From: Gaiella sp.
GTDB taxonomy: Bacteria; Actinomycetota; Thermoleophilia; Gaiellales; Gaiellaceae
NCBI GenBank assembly: GCA_027493885.1
Contig: JAOSJZ010000001.1
Location: 1,302,001 to 1,366,000 of the forward strand
Direction: 5' to 3'
DNA: 64,000 bases
The position numbers and the translations under genes are program-made. Below the pieces are notes generated by a model. The model ran no database searches and was not told the DNA's origin. It saw only the letters and a list, made by a program, of their open reading frames with translations. Positions 31,914 through 41,225 of the stretch are shown here, piece by piece; position 1 is the first letter of the stretch; each line of letters begins with the position of its first letter.

Positions 31914-32633
31914 TTCGTACTCCACGCGCTCCAGGTAGAGGCCCCAGGGCGGCGCGGTCGAGCCCGCCTCGCTTCGGGGTCTCCCCTCGAGCAGCGCCGC
32001 GAATGCGTCGGGCCGCGTCTCGAGCATCGTCCCGACGAGCGTCCGCACCATGTGCCGCAGGAACGAGTCCGCGGTCACCGTGAAGTGAAGCTCGTCCCCG
32101 CGCCGCTCCCACGCCGCGGCGCGGATCTCGCGGCGAAGCACCTCGTGCTGCGTCTCCGTCGGCGTGAACGCCGTGAAGTCGTGCTCGCCGGGGAGCGCCG
32201 CCGCACACGCCTCGAGCGACGCGAGGTCGGCACGCCGCGGCCACCAGAGCGCCCTCCTCGCTCGTAACGGCGCACGTTCCCGCCGAGGGAGCACGACGTA
32301 CCGGTAGGAGCGGGCCGTCGCGGAGAAGCGGGCGTGGAAGCCGTGGGGCGCCTCGTCGGCGGCGATCACCGCGACGTCGTGCGGCAGTGCCGTGTTGAGC
32401 GCCTCGGCGAGCCGCTCGAGCGGAGGCCCGCCACCGGCGTCGAGGCTCGCGACCTGCCCGGTCGCGTGGACCCCCGCATCCGTCCTGCCGGCGACCGCGA
32501 GCCCGCTCCACGACGGCAGCACCGCGTCGAGCGCCTCGCGCAGCACGCCCTCCACCGTCCGCTCGCCGGGCTGGCGCGCCCAGCCGCGGAACCCGGTCCC
32601 GTCGTACTCGAGCGTGAGCCTGACAGCGGTCAC
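31887..32633 (-). CDS. truA: tRNA pseudouridine synthase A
   Basis: 248 aa from GTG 32633, preceded by AAGGA. Catalytic Asp52 in [13 protein letters not shown]-terminus [17 protein letters not shown] and C-terminal [11 protein letters not shown] are family hallmarks. It modifies U38-40 of the anticodon stem. Location downstream of rplQ is common, but here it is about 2.5 kb away. The terminal residues and stop are supplied by a REP-like unit. Confidence 0.95.
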   Translation of the reverse strand: MTAVRLTLEYDGTGFRGWARQPGERTVEGVLREALDAVLPSWSGLAVAGRTDAGVHATGQVASLDAGGGPPLERLAEALNTALPHDVAVIAADEAPHGFHARFSATARSYRYVVLPRRERAPLRARRALWWPRRADLASLEACAAALPGEHDFTAFTPTETQHEVLRREIRAAAWERRGDELHFTVTADSFLRHMVRTLVGTMLETRPDAFAALLEGRPRSEAGSTAPPWGLYLERVEYEGVWRPQGA

Positions 32634-32653
32634 CCCGTCCTTGTAACAGACTG

Positions 32654-32977
32654 TTACTTGATCGGCTCTACCTCGAGGACGAGGCCGTCGATCGCCGTGA
32701 CGACGACCTCTTCGCCAGGTGCCAGGTCGGTGACCGCACGGGCCTCCCAGACTTCGCCGTCGAGCTTGACCTGTCCCCGCGGGGCGAGCGAACGGACGAC
32801 GACGGCGGTGCGGCCGATCAGCGTCTCCGCCCCGACCGCGGCGCGCCGCCGCTTCGACCAGCGGACGAAGAAGGCCGTCTCGGCGACGTCGATCGCCGCG
32901 GCGAGCGGCACGACCACCCAGCCCCACGGCGCCGGGAGCACGGTGAGCGCGAGGGCGACGGCAACGATTGTGAGCAC
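32654..32977 (-). CDS. NfeD-like membrane protein
   Basis: 107 aa. Two hydrophobic helices (about 1-40), then a basic loop (WSKRRRAA) and a C-terminal OB-fold of the NfeD type ([29 protein letters not shown]). Short NfeD proteins partner stomatin/SPFH proteins in membrane domains; no SPFH gene is adjacent. GTG start at 32977. Probably co-transcribed with truA (20-nt gap). Confidence 0.82.
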   Translation of the reverse strand: MLTIVAVALALTVLPAPWGWVVVPLAAAIDVAETAFFVRWSKRRRAAVGAETLIGRTAVVVRSLAPRGQVKLDGEVWEARAVTDLAPGEEVVVTAIDGLVLEVEPIK

Positions 32978-33079
32978 GCCGCCAGCCTACGGCGTGCCGA
33001 CACGGGTTGCGCACTCCACGCCGACGCATCGTCAATTGTGATCATTTCGCGATCTCGAGCACGCCCATAGGGTCGGAGG

Positions 33080-33643
33080 GTGGACTTCGCGAGGGACGGT
33101 CGCCGCATCTCGCTCGCCCTCCTCGCCCTCGCGGCTCTCGTCCTCGCCGCCGGCGCGCCCGGGGCACCCCGAGCCGCGGCGATCCCCTCCGGATGCTGGC
33201 TCGGCAAGGGCGTCCACGCGGGCACGTTCGCCTCGGGGCCCCTGAAGGCGAGGGTGACGAGCGGCACGATCCAGCTGCACCTGTGGGTCGGCAAGGCGGG
33301 CACGGACGCGGTGGGGCTCCTGCGCACCGGCGGGGTCGGCAAGGGATCGCTCTCGATGAGCGGCTCGAAGCTGACGCTCACGGTCGTGATGAAGGGCCGC
33401 TTCGACGTCACCGGTACCCCGGTGAAGCTCGTCGTCAACGGAAAGGACACGTGGAACGGCAAGGCGGTCGGCAGCGGGCGGTTCCTCACGATTCCCGTGT
33501 CGCTCCAGTTGCCGGTCAAGGGGGCGCCGCTCACGATCGTCGCAGCCACCCCGAGCCGGGTCACGCTCCGCTACGGGAAGGCCGCGTTCGTCGCCACCCG
33601 CGTGAAGACCCTGCCCAAGCCGGTCGGTCAGCTCTGTGGCTAG
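33080..33643 (+). CDS. Secreted protein, unknown function
   Basis: 187 aa, GTG start. Signal peptide with hydrophobic core (about 10-25) and an Ala-rich cleavage region. The mature part is rich in Gly, Thr, Val and Lys with alternating patterns suggesting beta structure, and has two Cys (near the mature N-terminus and at the C-terminus) that could form a disulfide. The family is not recognised. The stop overlaps the next gene region; it forms a secreted-protein cluster with the two genes that follow. Confidence 0.65.
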   Translation: MDFARDGRRISLALLALAALVLAAGAPGAPRAAAIPSGCWLGKGVHAGTFASGPLKARVTSGTIQLHLWVGKAGTDAVGLLRTGGVGKGSLSMSGSKLTLTVVMKGRFDVTGTPVKLVVNGKDTWNGKAVGSGRFLTIPVSLQLPVKGAPLTIVAATPSRVTLRYGKAAFVATRVKTLPKPVGQLCG

Positions 33644-33671
33644 TCCCTGCGACCCCCGATCGGAGGCTCGG

Positions 33672-34139
33672 ATGCGCCTGGCCCTCACCCTCGCCGTCGC
33701 CGTGATGATCGCTCTTCTCGCCGGCGAGTCGGAGGCGGCGGCGTCGTGCGGGCCCGCCCAGGTCGGCAGCGCCACCGTCCGCACGTGGTGCGGTCCCGCG
33801 AAGGCCACCATCACCTGGGCCGGGAAGACGATCACAGTCAAGGGCGGCGCCTGCGAGCTGGTCGACTACCAGGGCATCGAGGCGTTCACGGTCAACACCG
33901 GCCGGTACACGGTCCCGCGCGCCAAGCCGCGGTTCACGAGCTTCAGCGCGGCGGGATCGGACACGAAGCCCGGGACGTACAAGGGTTGGCTCGTCAACTT
34001 CCAGACACCGGGAAAGCAGTGGACGCTCCGCCCCACGAAGACGACGGTGACGATCACAGCCCCCGGTGCGAAGAAGGGCACGTTCTCCGGAACGCTGTAC
34101 GAGGGCGGGAAGACGGCCAAGGGATCGTGGACGTGCTGA
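33672..34139 (+). CDS. Secreted protein, unknown function
   Basis: 155 aa from ATG 33672, chosen for GGAG 6 nt upstream and because it begins directly with a signal peptide (MRLALTLAVAVMIALLAG) cleaved near SEAAAS. The mature part is Thr/Lys/Gly-rich with four Cys (S-C-G, W-C-G, A-C-E, T-C end). Alternating hydrophobic residues suggest a beta-sandwich. An upstream in-frame GTG at 33636 would add 12 residues. No homologous family was recognised. Confidence 0.68.
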   Translation: MRLALTLAVAVMIALLAGESEAAASCGPAQVGSATVRTWCGPAKATITWAGKTITVKGGACELVDYQGIEAFTVNTGRYTVPRAKPRFTSFSAAGSDTKPGTYKGWLVNFQTPGKQWTLRPTKTTVTITAPGAKKGTFSGTLYEGGKTAKGSWTC

Positions 34140-34183
34140 GGCATCGCAGTCGCTCGACCGACCGAGACGAAGGAGACCGTCCG

Positions 34184-34756
34184 ATGAAGCAGAGGCTGCC
34201 GCTCGTCCTCTCCGCGACCGCGCTCGCGGTCGCCGTTCTCGGGTCGACGCCGCTCGGCAACGCCGTCGTGAACGCGCTCCCGGCGAACAGCGTCGGCACG
34301 AAGCAGTTGAAGAGCAAGGCCGTTACCGCGGCGAAGCTCAAGCCGGGCGCGGTGACGAGCGCGCACGTCCTCGACGGCTCGCTCCTCGCCGCGGACTTCA
34401 AGGCGGGTCAGCTACCCGGCGGCTCGCAGGGCGCGCAGGGCCCCGCCGGACCGCAAGGGCCGAAAGGCGACCCGGGGGCCGCCGGCCCACCCGGCGTGAG
34501 CGGGATCGAGCGGGTCGTCGCCTTCTCGGCAAGCGACTCGACGAGCCCCAAGATCGTCGATGCGGTCTGCCCGGCAGGCAAGAAGGCGATCGGCGGTGGC
34601 CACCAGCTCGGCGGGAACGCAGACAGCATCCTCACGCACTACAGCTGGGCGTGGGACGACCTCACGAAGTGGCGCGCCTACGCGAAGTGGCCGTCCGGCG
34701 TCTGGCCGCAGAACTGGCAGCTCGTCGCCGTCGCGGTCTGCGCGAATACGACGTAG
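34184..34756 (+). CDS. Secreted collagen-like protein with QLK/AVT repeats
   Basis: 190 aa; ATG with AAGGAG 9 nt upstream. Signal peptide (1-32), a segment with repeated short units (QLKSKAVT, KLKPGAVT, DGSLLAADFKAGQLP; about 36-79), eight Gly-X-Y triplets (80-104), then a C-terminal beta-rich domain with two Cys and several Trp. Similar proteins are frequent in Thermoleophilia; their function is unknown, probably surface-associated. The stop is followed in the same frame by a discoidin-like remnant. Confidence 0.72.
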   Translation: MKQRLPLVLSATALAVAVLGSTPLGNAVVNALPANSVGTKQLKSKAVTAAKLKPGAVTSAHVLDGSLLAADFKAGQLPGGSQGAQGPAGPQGPKGDPGAAGPPGVSGIERVVAFSASDSTSPKIVDAVCPAGKKAIGGGHQLGGNADSILTHYSWAWDDLTKWRAYAKWPSGVWPQNWQLVAVAVCANTT

Positions 34757-35155
34757 GGTGGCGACTGCGCCGGCTGCCCCGGGGCTCCCGGCGGCGGGAT
34801 CTCGCGCGCGTACGCGCTGGTCGTCGAGCTCCGGCGGCAAACGCCCCTCGAGGTCGTGCTCGCGAGCCGCCCCGACCCCTGCAGGGCGCCGCCCGGCCCG
34901 ACGAACCTCGCGCTCGGCAGGCCGGCGACCGCCTCGAGCGCCGCCCAGGCTCCGGCCGCGAACGCAGTCGACGGGAACCCGGCGACGAACTGGGGCTCGG
35001 GCGCCGACGCGCCCCAGTGGATCGAGATCGATCTCCAGCAGGCGGCGAGCGTAGGCTCGGTGCGGCTGCGTGTCGCCCAGTACCCGGCCGAGGGCGCGAC
35101 CGCCCACCGCGTCTGGACGAGGGTCGACGGCGCGGGCGACTACGTCCTGCGCTAG
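34757..35155 (+). pseudogene. Remnant of a discoidin (F5/8 type C) domain protein
   Basis: Open in one frame from the stop of the collagen-like gene, but without a convincing start (GTG 34856 lacks a ribosome-binding site). NLALGRPATASS, AVDGNPATNWGSG and APQWIEIDL are clear F5/8 type C motifs. The domain stops about halfway, where TAG overlaps the convergent rplQ stop. It looks like a 5'- and 3'-truncated fragment, perhaps the tail of a larger secreted protein lost by deletion against the ribosomal operon. Nothing else is seen in this about 395-bp stretch. Confidence 0.6.
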
Positions 35156-35520
35156 GCGTTCGCGTCGAAGTCGACGAGCTCGAGGAGCGCCATCGAGGCG
35201 GCGTCACCCTGGCGCGGGCCGAGCTTGATCACGCGCGTGTAGCCGCCGTTCCGCTCGGCGAAGCGCGGCCCGACGTCCGAGAAGAGCTTGTGGACGACGT
35301 CGTTCGAGCGGAGCTCTGCCATGGCGAGTCGCCGGGCGTGGAGGTCGCCGCGCTTGCCGAGCGTGATCATCTTCTCGGCGAACGGCTTCACCGCCTTCGC
35401 CTTCGCCTCGGTCGTCTCGATCCGGCCGTGCGTGATCAGCGCACCGGCGAGGTTCGAGTAGAGCGCCTTGCGGTGCGCCGAGTCGCGGCCGAGCTTCTTG
35501 CCGGAGCGTGCGTGGCGCAT
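35152..35520 (-). CDS. rplQ: 50S ribosomal protein L17
   Basis: 122 aa, complete; [20 protein letters not shown] is the universal start. Last gene of the ribosomal superoperon, downstream of rpoA with a TGATG overlap. The stop overlaps that of the convergent discoidin remnant (shared CTAG). Confidence 0.97.
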   Translation of the reverse strand: MRHARSGKKLGRDSAHRKALYSNLAGALITHGRIETTEAKAKAVKPFAEKMITLGKRGDLHARRLAMAELRSNDVVHKLFSDVGPRFAERNGGYTRVIKLGPRQGDAASMALLELVDFDANA

Positions 35521-36497
35521 CAGGCAGGGAGCTCCTCACCCTTGAGCGTCAGCCCGTGGGCGGCGAGCGTCTCGCGCACCTCCTCGATCGACTTGCGGCC
35601 GAAGTTCGGGATCGCGGCGAGCTCGTTCTCGGACTTCGAGGTCAGGTCGCCGATCGTCTCGATGCCGACGCGCTTCAGGCAGTTGTAGGAGCGGACGCCG
35701 AGCTCGAGCTCCTCGATCGGGAAGTTCTCCATCCCGTGGGAGGTGGCCGGTGCCTCGGCCTCGGCAGACGCCGCCAGGTCCGCGAGCCCCTCGATCCGCG
35801 CGGGATCGGCGAAGATCGTGAGCTGCTCGATCAGGAGCTCCGCGGCGCGCGCGATGGCTTCCTTCGGCTCGATCGAGCCGTCGGTCGTCACATCGAGCAC
35901 GAGCTTGTCGTAGTCGGTGCGCTGGCCGACGCGTGACGAGTCGACCTCGTACGAGACGCGGCGGACCGGCGAGAAGATCGAGTCGATCGGGATCACGCCG
36001 ATGGTCGTCTCCGGCCCGCGGTTCTGGTCGGCGGGCACGTACCCACGGCCGCGGCCGATCGTCAGGGTCATCTCGAGCTTGCCCTTGTCGGCGAGGTGCG
36101 CGAGCTCGAGGTCGGGGTTCAAGATCTCGAGATCGGCCGGTGCCTCGATGTCGGAGGCGGTGACGGCTCCGGGGCCCTTCTTCGAGAGGTGCACCTCGAT
36201 CTCGGGCGAGTCGCCGTGCAGCCGGCAGACGAGCTCCTTGAGGTTCAAGATGATGTCGGTGACGTCCTCGCGGACGCCCGGCAGCGTCGTGAACTCGTGT
36301 GCGACGCCCTCGATCTTGACCGCGGTGACGGCCGCGCCCTCGAGCGAGGACAGCAGGACCCGCCGCAGCGAGTTGCCGAACGTGTAGCCGAAGCCCCGGT
36401 CGAGCGGCTCGATCGTGAAGCGACCCGAGCGCTCGTCGGAGTCCTCGGAGACGATCCTGGGCGTCTGGAAGTCGATCAGGGAAGAACGGGTGGCCAT
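35520..36497 (-). CDS. rpoA: DNA-directed RNA polymerase subunit alpha
   Basis: 325 aa. The N-terminal dimerisation domain includes [22 protein letters not shown]; the linker is acidic/Ala-rich; the C-terminal domain has the two helix-hairpin-helix units ([19 protein letters not shown]). It assembles beta and beta' and contacts UP elements and activators. It follows rpsD after 64 nt with AAAGGA ahead of the ATG, and is coupled to rplQ. Confidence 0.97.
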   Translation of the reverse strand: MATRSSLIDFQTPRIVSEDSDERSGRFTIEPLDRGFGYTFGNSLRRVLLSSLEGAAVTAVKIEGVAHEFTTLPGVREDVTDIILNLKELVCRLHGDSPEIEVHLSKKGPGAVTASDIEAPADLEILNPDLELAHLADKGKLEMTLTIGRGRGYVPADQNRGPETTIGVIPIDSIFSPVRRVSYEVDSSRVGQRTDYDKLVLDVTTDGSIEPKEAIARAAELLIEQLTIFADPARIEGLADLAASAEAEAPATSHGMENFPIEELELGVRSYNCLKRVGIETIGDLTSKSENELAAIPNFGRKSIEEVRETLAAHGLTLKGEELPA

Positions 36498-36561
36498 GTG
36501 ATCCTTTCGGGCGGTTCTGGGCGAAAATCCGGGCGAGACGCGGGCGGGGCCGTGGTCGCCG

Positions 36562-37182
36562 CTACTTCGAGTAGAGCTCGACGATGAGCGATTCCTGGAC
36601 AGGCGTGTCGATCTCGGCGCGCTCGGGCCACTTCAGCACCTTGCCGGTGAGGCCGTCGTGGTCTGCCTGGAGCCACGGGGTGACCGTCGCCGTGAGGTCG
36701 GTGGCGTCACGGACGATCGGCTCTGCCGGGCTGCCCTGCTTCAGCGAGATGATGTGGTCCGGCCGCACGCCGTAGCTCGGGATGTTCACGCGCCGCCCGT
36801 TGACCAGGAAGTGGCCGTGGCGGACGAGCTGCCGTGCCTGGGCGCGGGAGCCCGCGAAGCCGAGGCGGTAGACGACGTTGTCGAGCCTCGTCTCGAGCAT
36901 CAGCAGCAGATTCTCGCCGGTCGGGCCTGAGCGCCGCGAGGCCTTCTGGTACGTGTTGCGGAACTGCTTCTCGAGCAGCCCGTAGTAGCGACGCGCCTTC
37001 TGCTTCTCGCGCAGCTGGATCAGGTACTCGCTCTGCTTGATGCGGCCGCGGCCGTGCTCGCCCGGCGGGTACGAGCGGCGCTCGATCGCGCACTTCTCGG
37101 TCAGGCAGCGCTCGCCCTTCAGGAACAGCTTCAGCCCCTCGCGGCGGCACTGGCGACACTTCGGCCCCAAATCCCTGGCCAT
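36562..37182 (-). CDS. rpsD: 30S ribosomal protein S4 (zinc-binding form)
   Basis: 206 aa from ATG 37182, sharing one base with the rpsK stop. Cys9, Cys12, Cys26 and Cys31 form the N-terminal zinc site of the C+ type S4. The S4 RNA-binding domain is at about 95-155 ([22 protein letters not shown]). It nucleates 30S assembly. Upstream reading in this frame runs into the frameshifted rpsK and is not a fusion. Confidence 0.96.
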   Translation of the reverse strand: MARDLGPKCRQCRREGLKLFLKGERCLTEKCAIERRSYPPGEHGRGRIKQSEYLIQLREKQKARRYYGLLEKQFRNTYQKASRRSGPTGENLLLMLETRLDNVVYRLGFAGSRAQARQLVRHGHFLVNGRRVNIPSYGVRPDHIISLKQGSPAEPIVRDATDLTATVTPWLQADHDGLTGKVLKWPERAEIDTPVQESLIVELYSK

Positions 37183-37587
37183 CAGCCGCGCCTCCGCTTC
37201 TTCTGTCGGACGCCGTTGTGGGCCTGCGGCGAGACGTCCTTGACGCCGAGGATCTCGAGGCCGGCGGCCTGGAGCGAGCGGATCGCCGTCTCGCGGCCCG
37301 ACCCGGGGCCCTTGACGAACACCTCGACCTTCTGGAGGCCGTGCTCCATGCCCTTCCGCGCCGCGTTGTCGGCCGTCACCTGCGCGGCGAACGGCGTCGA
37401 CTTGCGGGAGCCCTTGAACCCGGCCGAGCCGGCCGACTCCCCACGCGATCACGTTTCCCTCCTTGTCGGTCAGGGAGACGATCGTGTTGTTGAACGACGT
37501 CTTGATGTGCGCCTGCCCGATCGCGATGTTCTTGCGGACGCGGCGGCGAGTACGGCCGCGTGTGGCGGACTTGCGGGGCGGCGCCAT
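37182..37587 (-). pseudogene. rpsK: 30S ribosomal protein S11, frameshifted by one extra G
   Basis: The N-terminus ([19 protein letters not shown]) is in one frame and the C-terminus ([13 protein letters not shown]...[17 protein letters not shown]) in another. The switch is at the G run 37439-37442 (CCCC on the plus strand): removing one base gives [21 protein letters not shown] and a normal 134-aa S11. S11 is essential and forms the platform with S6/S18, so an assembly or sequencing error is the simplest explanation. Confidence 0.88.
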
Positions 37588-37960
37588 TACTTCGCCTTCT
37601 TCCCGCGCCCGACGGTCTTCTTCGGACCCTTGCGCGTCCGCGCGTTCGTCTTCGTCCGCTGGCCGTGCACCGGCAGGTTGCGGCGGTGGCGCACCCGCGG
37701 TAGCAACCGATCTCGGAGAGGCGCTTGATCGCCTGCGTGCGCTCCCGGCGGAGATCGCCCTCGACCTCGAGGTTCGCGTCGATGTAGGTCCGCAGCTTGG
37801 TAACCTCGTCGTCGGTCAGGTCCTTGACCTTCTCGTCGGGATCGAGCCCGAGCTCCTTGCAGACCTTCTGCGCCGTCGACTGGCCGATCCCGTAGATGTA
37901 GGTCAGCCCGATCTCGAGGCGCTTCTGGTTCGGGAGGTTGACGCCGGCGATTCGTGCCAT
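37587..37960 (-). pseudogene. rpsM: 30S ribosomal protein S13, frameshifted by one missing G
   Basis: The frame from ATG 37960 is normal S13 ([20 protein letters not shown]) to EIGCYRG, then breaks at the G run 37694-37696. With one extra G the sequence continues [22 protein letters not shown] and ends in GRGKKAK with TAA at 37587-37589, overlapping the rpsK ATG. That gives 124 aa, normal for the family. S13 contacts the A and P tRNAs. Probably intact in the organism. Confidence 0.88.
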
Positions 37961-37967
37961 GTGGCTT

Positions 37968-38081
37968 CTAGCCCTGCCTTTGCTTGTGACGGGGATTGGT
38001 GCAGATGACGATCGTGCGCCCGTGCCGCTTGATCACGCGGCACCGCTCGCACATGGCCTTGACCGAGGGACGGACTTTCAC
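37968..38081 (-). CDS. rpmJ: 50S ribosomal protein L36 (zinc-binding form)
   Basis: 37 aa, GTG start at 38081, TAG at 37968. [20 protein letters not shown] with Cys11, Cys14, Cys27 and His32 is the zinc ribbon of the C+ type. It lies 21 nt after infA and 7 nt before rpsM, the usual order. Confidence 0.96.
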   Translation of the reverse strand: MKVRPSVKAMCERCRVIKRHGRTIVICTNPRHKQRQG

Positions 38082-38102
38082 GTGGGCTCCTGGATGGGTC
38101 GG

Positions 38103-38324
38103 CTACTTGAGGCGGAAGGTGATGCGACCGCGCGTGAGGTCGTACGGGGAGAGCTCCACCTTGACCCGGTCCCCGGGGAGGATCCGGATGTAGTGCTTGC
38201 GCATCTTCCCCGAGATCTTCGCGAGCACCCTCTGGCCGCCCTCGAGCTCGACGCGAAACATCGTGCTCGGCAGGGCCTCGACGACCTCGCCCTCGACCTC
38301 GATCTTCTCTTCCTTGACTGCCAA
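38103..38324 (-). CDS. infA: Translation initiation factor IF-1
   Basis: 73 aa. The TTG start 38324 is preceded by GAGGAG at 4-nt spacing and gives the N-terminus [20 protein letters not shown]1-like OB fold with [22 protein letters not shown]. It blocks the A site during initiation. It is first in its sub-operon after a 241-bp gap from map, with a possible promoter there. Confidence 0.95.
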   Translation of the reverse strand: MAVKEEKIEVEGEVVEALPSTMFRVELEGGQRVLAKISGKMRKHYIRILPGDRVKVELSPYDLTRGRITFRLK

Positions 38325-38423
38325 CCGACTCCTCGCGCAGGGTCGCGCCCTGCTCGTCCTGGGTGTTCGTGGTACCCGCGACAGAGGCAACGCGGAGCGA
38401 CCGGCTGCCGCGCGGGACTGCGC

Positions 38424-38429
38424 ATGGTA
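38424..38429 (-). promoter_or_regulatory. Possible -10 of an infA promoter (TACCAT)
   Basis: GCTACCAT on the minus strand, about 95 bp before infA, in the only sizeable gap (38325-38565) of the distal superoperon. The same octamer precedes rpsL. No clear -35 is seen, and nothing else recognisable lies in the gap. Confidence 0.35.
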
Positions 38430-38565
38430 GCAGAGGCCGCCGTGCGTGCCGTCGGCTCGGCCGGGCCCAGCCCGCGACGGTCAAACATGCATTGTGGCGT
38501 GCAAGATCGAGACTCCGCGCTAGCCCGTCAGGGCCGAGGCGTCCGCCGAGTCCCCGACCGGAGCC

Positions 38566-39369
38566 TCAGGCAGAGGCGCGAGGGGAGAGCGCGGCGAGGC
38601 TCTCGCGCTCGACCGCGATCCCGACGCGAGGCGTGAGGATCCGCGGACCGTCGGGGAGGATCGCCACGGTGTGCTCGAAATGCGCCGCGAGCGAGCCGTC
38701 GCTCGTCGCGATCGTCCAGCCGTCCTCGGCGAGGAAGACGTCCGGCTTGCCCATCGTGATCATCGGCTCGATCGCGATCGTCATCCCCTCCGAGAGGCGT
38801 GGGCCGCGCCCCGGCTCGCCGAAGTTGGGGACGTGCGGGTCCTCGTGGTAGTGGCGGCCGACGCCGTGGCCGACGAGGCTCTTCACGACCGAGAAGCCGG
38901 CACCCTCGACGACCGTCTGCACGGCGCGGGAGATGTCGCCGATCCGGTTGCCGAGCCGCGCCTCCGCGATACCGGCGGCGAGCGCGTCCTGGCAGGTGTG
39001 GAGGAGCCGCTGCGACTCCGGGTCGATCGCGCCGACCGCGAACGTGTACGCGCTGTCGGCGATCGCTCCGCCGAGCGTGACGCCGACGTCGATCGTCACG
39101 ATGCTGCCGTCGTCGACCACCGTGTCGTCGGGGATGCCGTGGACGACGACGTCGTCGACGGAGATGCAGATCGCGCGCGGGTAGCCCTTGTAGCCCTGCG
39201 ACGTCGGAACGCCTCCGTGGGAGCGGATGAACGCGTCTGCGATGCGGTCGAGCTCGAGCGTCGTCAGCCCGGGCTCGAGCCGCTCCCCCACGTGCGCGAT
39301 CGTCTCGGCCACGAGCGCGCCGGCCTTCGCGATGCGCTCGATCTCCGCCTGGCCCTTGCGGATGATCAC
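38566..39369 (-). CDS. map: Type I methionine aminopeptidase
   Basis: 267 aa, GTG start overlapping the adk stop (GTGA). Metal ligands of the family are visible: VTIDVGVTLGGAIADSAYTF (two Asp), GHGVGRHYHEDPHVPNFG (His) and IAIEPMITMG (Glu). It removes the initiator Met cotranslationally. It sits at the usual secY-adk-map position. Confidence 0.96.
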   Translation of the reverse strand: MIIRKGQAEIERIAKAGALVAETIAHVGERLEPGLTTLELDRIADAFIRSHGGVPTSQGYKGYPRAICISVDDVVVHGIPDDTVVDDGSIVTIDVGVTLGGAIADSAYTFAVGAIDPESQRLLHTCQDALAAGIAEARLGNRIGDISRAVQTVVEGAGFSVVKSLVGHGVGRHYHEDPHVPNFGEPGRGPRLSEGMTIAIEPMITMGKPDVFLAEDGWTIATSDGSLAAHFEHTVAILPDGPRILTPRVGIAVERESLAALSPRASA

Positions 39370-39950
39370 GCCCCCGCTCCCTCCCCGAGCAGGTCGAGCG
39401 CGTCCTCGATCTCGGTCGAGACCTGCTCGACCGTCCGCTCCGCGTGGAGCGGGACGAGCTTCCCGGTCGCGCGGTAGCGCTCCACCACCGGCTCGGTCTG
39501 CTCGTGGTAGATCGCGAGCCGACGCGCAACCGCCTCCGGGGTGTCGTCCTCGCGCCCCTCCTCGATCGCCCGCCCGTGGATCCGCTCGATCGCGACCTCG
39601 TCGGACAGGTCGAAGAAGAGGACGGCGTCGAGCGTCCGGCCGATCGCCTCGAGCATCGCGTCGAGCGCCTCCGCCTGCGCGAGGTTGCGGGGGAAGCCGT
39701 CGAGCACGAAGCCCTCGGCCGCGTCCGGGGCGGCGAGCCGCTCGCGGATCAAGGCCACGGTGAGGTCGTCGGGCACGAGCTCGCCGCTCGCGAGGATCGG
39801 CTCGACGCGCCGGCCGAGCTCGCTCCCCGCCGCGATCGCGGTACGGAACATGTCGCCCGTGGAGACGTGCGGGATCCGGTGCGCGGCCGAGATCCGCTTC
39901 GCCTGGGTCCCCTTGCCGGAGCCCTGCGGCCCCAGGACGAGCAGGTTCAC
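39366..39950 (-). CDS. adk: Adenylate kinase (short, LID-less form)
   Basis: 194 aa from GTG 39950, overlapping the secY stop by 4 bp. P-loop GPQGSGKGT (7-15), STGDMFR, and DGFPRNLAQA. The region after IHGRAIEEGREDDTPE lacks the about 30-residue LID insert, as in other actinobacterial enzymes. It interconverts AMP, ADP and ATP. Confidence 0.96.
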   Translation of the reverse strand: MNLLVLGPQGSGKGTQAKRISAAHRIPHVSTGDMFRTAIAAGSELGRRVEPILASGELVPDDLTVALIRERLAAPDAAEGFVLDGFPRNLAQAEALDAMLEAIGRTLDAVLFFDLSDEVAIERIHGRAIEEGREDDTPEAVARRLAIYHEQTEPVVERYRATGKLVPLHAERTVEQVSTEIEDALDLLGEGAGA

Positions 39951-41197
39951 CGCAGGAAGCCCTCGTAGTTGCGCATCATCATCTGCGACTCCATCTGCCG
40001 CATGGTGTCGAGCGCGACACCGACCGCGATGAGCACCGACGTGCCGCCGAGGGCGCCCGCCGAGGCCTGGGAGAAGCCGCCGTAGCGAATGAAGAGGCTC
40101 GGCGCGACCGCGACCACGGCGAGGAACAGCGAGCCCGGCAGCGTCAGGCGCGTGAGCACGCGGTCGAGGTACTGCGCGGTCGGCGGGCCGGGACGGATGC
40201 CCGGGATGTAGCCGCCGTGCTTGCGCAGGTTGTCGGCCTGGTCGACCGGGTTGAACTGCACGGCGGTGTAGAAGAACGTGAAGACGATGATCATGCCGCC
40301 CTCGATCATCAGGTAGAGCCAGTCGCCGGGCTGGAAGTAGGTGTTGACGAAGTCCTGCGTCTGGGGGAAGTACTGCGCCATCGTCGGCGGGAACGCGAGC
40401 ACCGCGGCCGCGAAGATGACCGGGATGACGCCGGCCATGTTCACGCGGAGCGGCAGGTAGGTCGAGCCGCCCGACGTCATCCGCCGCCCGACCATTCGCT
40501 TTGCGTACTGGATCGGGATCTTCCGCTGGCCCTCCTGCACGAACACGACCGCAGCCACGATCGCGAGCGCGATCAGCGGGAAGAAGATCCGCTCCATCGG
40601 GCCGCCGTTCCACCACGCGGTGACGCCGAGCGGGAGGCCCGTGAGGATCGAGGCGAAGATCAGGATCGAGATCCCGTTCCCGATGCCGCGCTTCGTGATC
40701 TGCTCGCCCATCCACATGAGGAGGACGCTGCCGACGGTGAGCGTGACGACGATCAGCACCATCCGCCCGGCGTTGGCCTGGAGGATGTTCTGGTTGCGGA
40801 AGAGGAACGCGTAGCCGAGCGCCTGCGCCGCGGAGAGCGCAACCGTCAGGTACCGCGTGTACTGGTTGATCTTCGCGTAGCCGGACTCGCCCTCCTTCTG
40901 CAGCTCGGAGAGCCTCGGGATGACCACCGTCAGGAGCTGGAGGATGATCGACGCCGTGACGTACGGCATGATCCCGAGCGCGAAGAGCGAGAACTGCGAG
41001 AGCGCGCCGCCCGAGAACAGGTTCAGTAGGTCGAAGATGCCGCCGGTGCGAGAGAGGTACTGGTCGATCGCCTCGGAGTCGACGCCCGGCGCCGGGATCC
41101 ACGACCCGAGCCGGTAGAGCGCGAGGACCAGCGCCGTGAACAGCAGGCGCTTCCGGAGCTCCGGGACCCTCCAGGCATTGGCGAGCCAAGAGAACAT
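39947..41197 (-). CDS. secY: Preprotein translocase subunit SecY
   Basis: 416 aa with ten membrane segments. The N-terminus FSWLANAWRVPELRKRLLFT and LLNLFSGGALSQFSLFALGIMPY are typical; the cytoplasmic loop before TM7 carries the conserved Arg-rich stretch. It is the central channel of the Sec translocon. It follows rplO after 28 nt and is coupled to adk. Confidence 0.97.
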   Translation of the reverse strand: MFSWLANAWRVPELRKRLLFTALVLALYRLGSWIPAPGVDSEAIDQYLSRTGGIFDLLNLFSGGALSQFSLFALGIMPYVTASIILQLLTVVIPRLSELQKEGESGYAKINQYTRYLTVALSAAQALGYAFLFRNQNILQANAGRMVLIVVTLTVGSVLLMWMGEQITKRGIGNGISILIFASILTGLPLGVTAWWNGGPMERIFFPLIALAIVAAVVFVQEGQRKIPIQYAKRMVGRRMTSGGSTYLPLRVNMAGVIPVIFAAAVLAFPPTMAQYFPQTQDFVNTYFQPGDWLYLMIEGGMIIVFTFFYTAVQFNPVDQADNLRKHGGYIPGIRPGPPTAQYLDRVLTRLTLPGSLFLAVVAVAPSLFIRYGGFSQASAGALGGTSVLIAVGVALDTMRQMESQMMMRNYEGFLR

Positions 41198-41225
41198 TCC
41201 CTACGCCTTCGGCTCCGGGACTGTT

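Noticed and set aside
36562-37587. Apparent S11-S4 fusion protein
   Set aside because: Arises only from the one-base error in rpsK; rpsD has a normal start at 37182.
39366-41189. Apparent 607-aa fusion ending in adenylate kinase
   Set aside because: The N-terminal part is secY read in a wrong frame; adk has its own GTG overlapping the secY stop.
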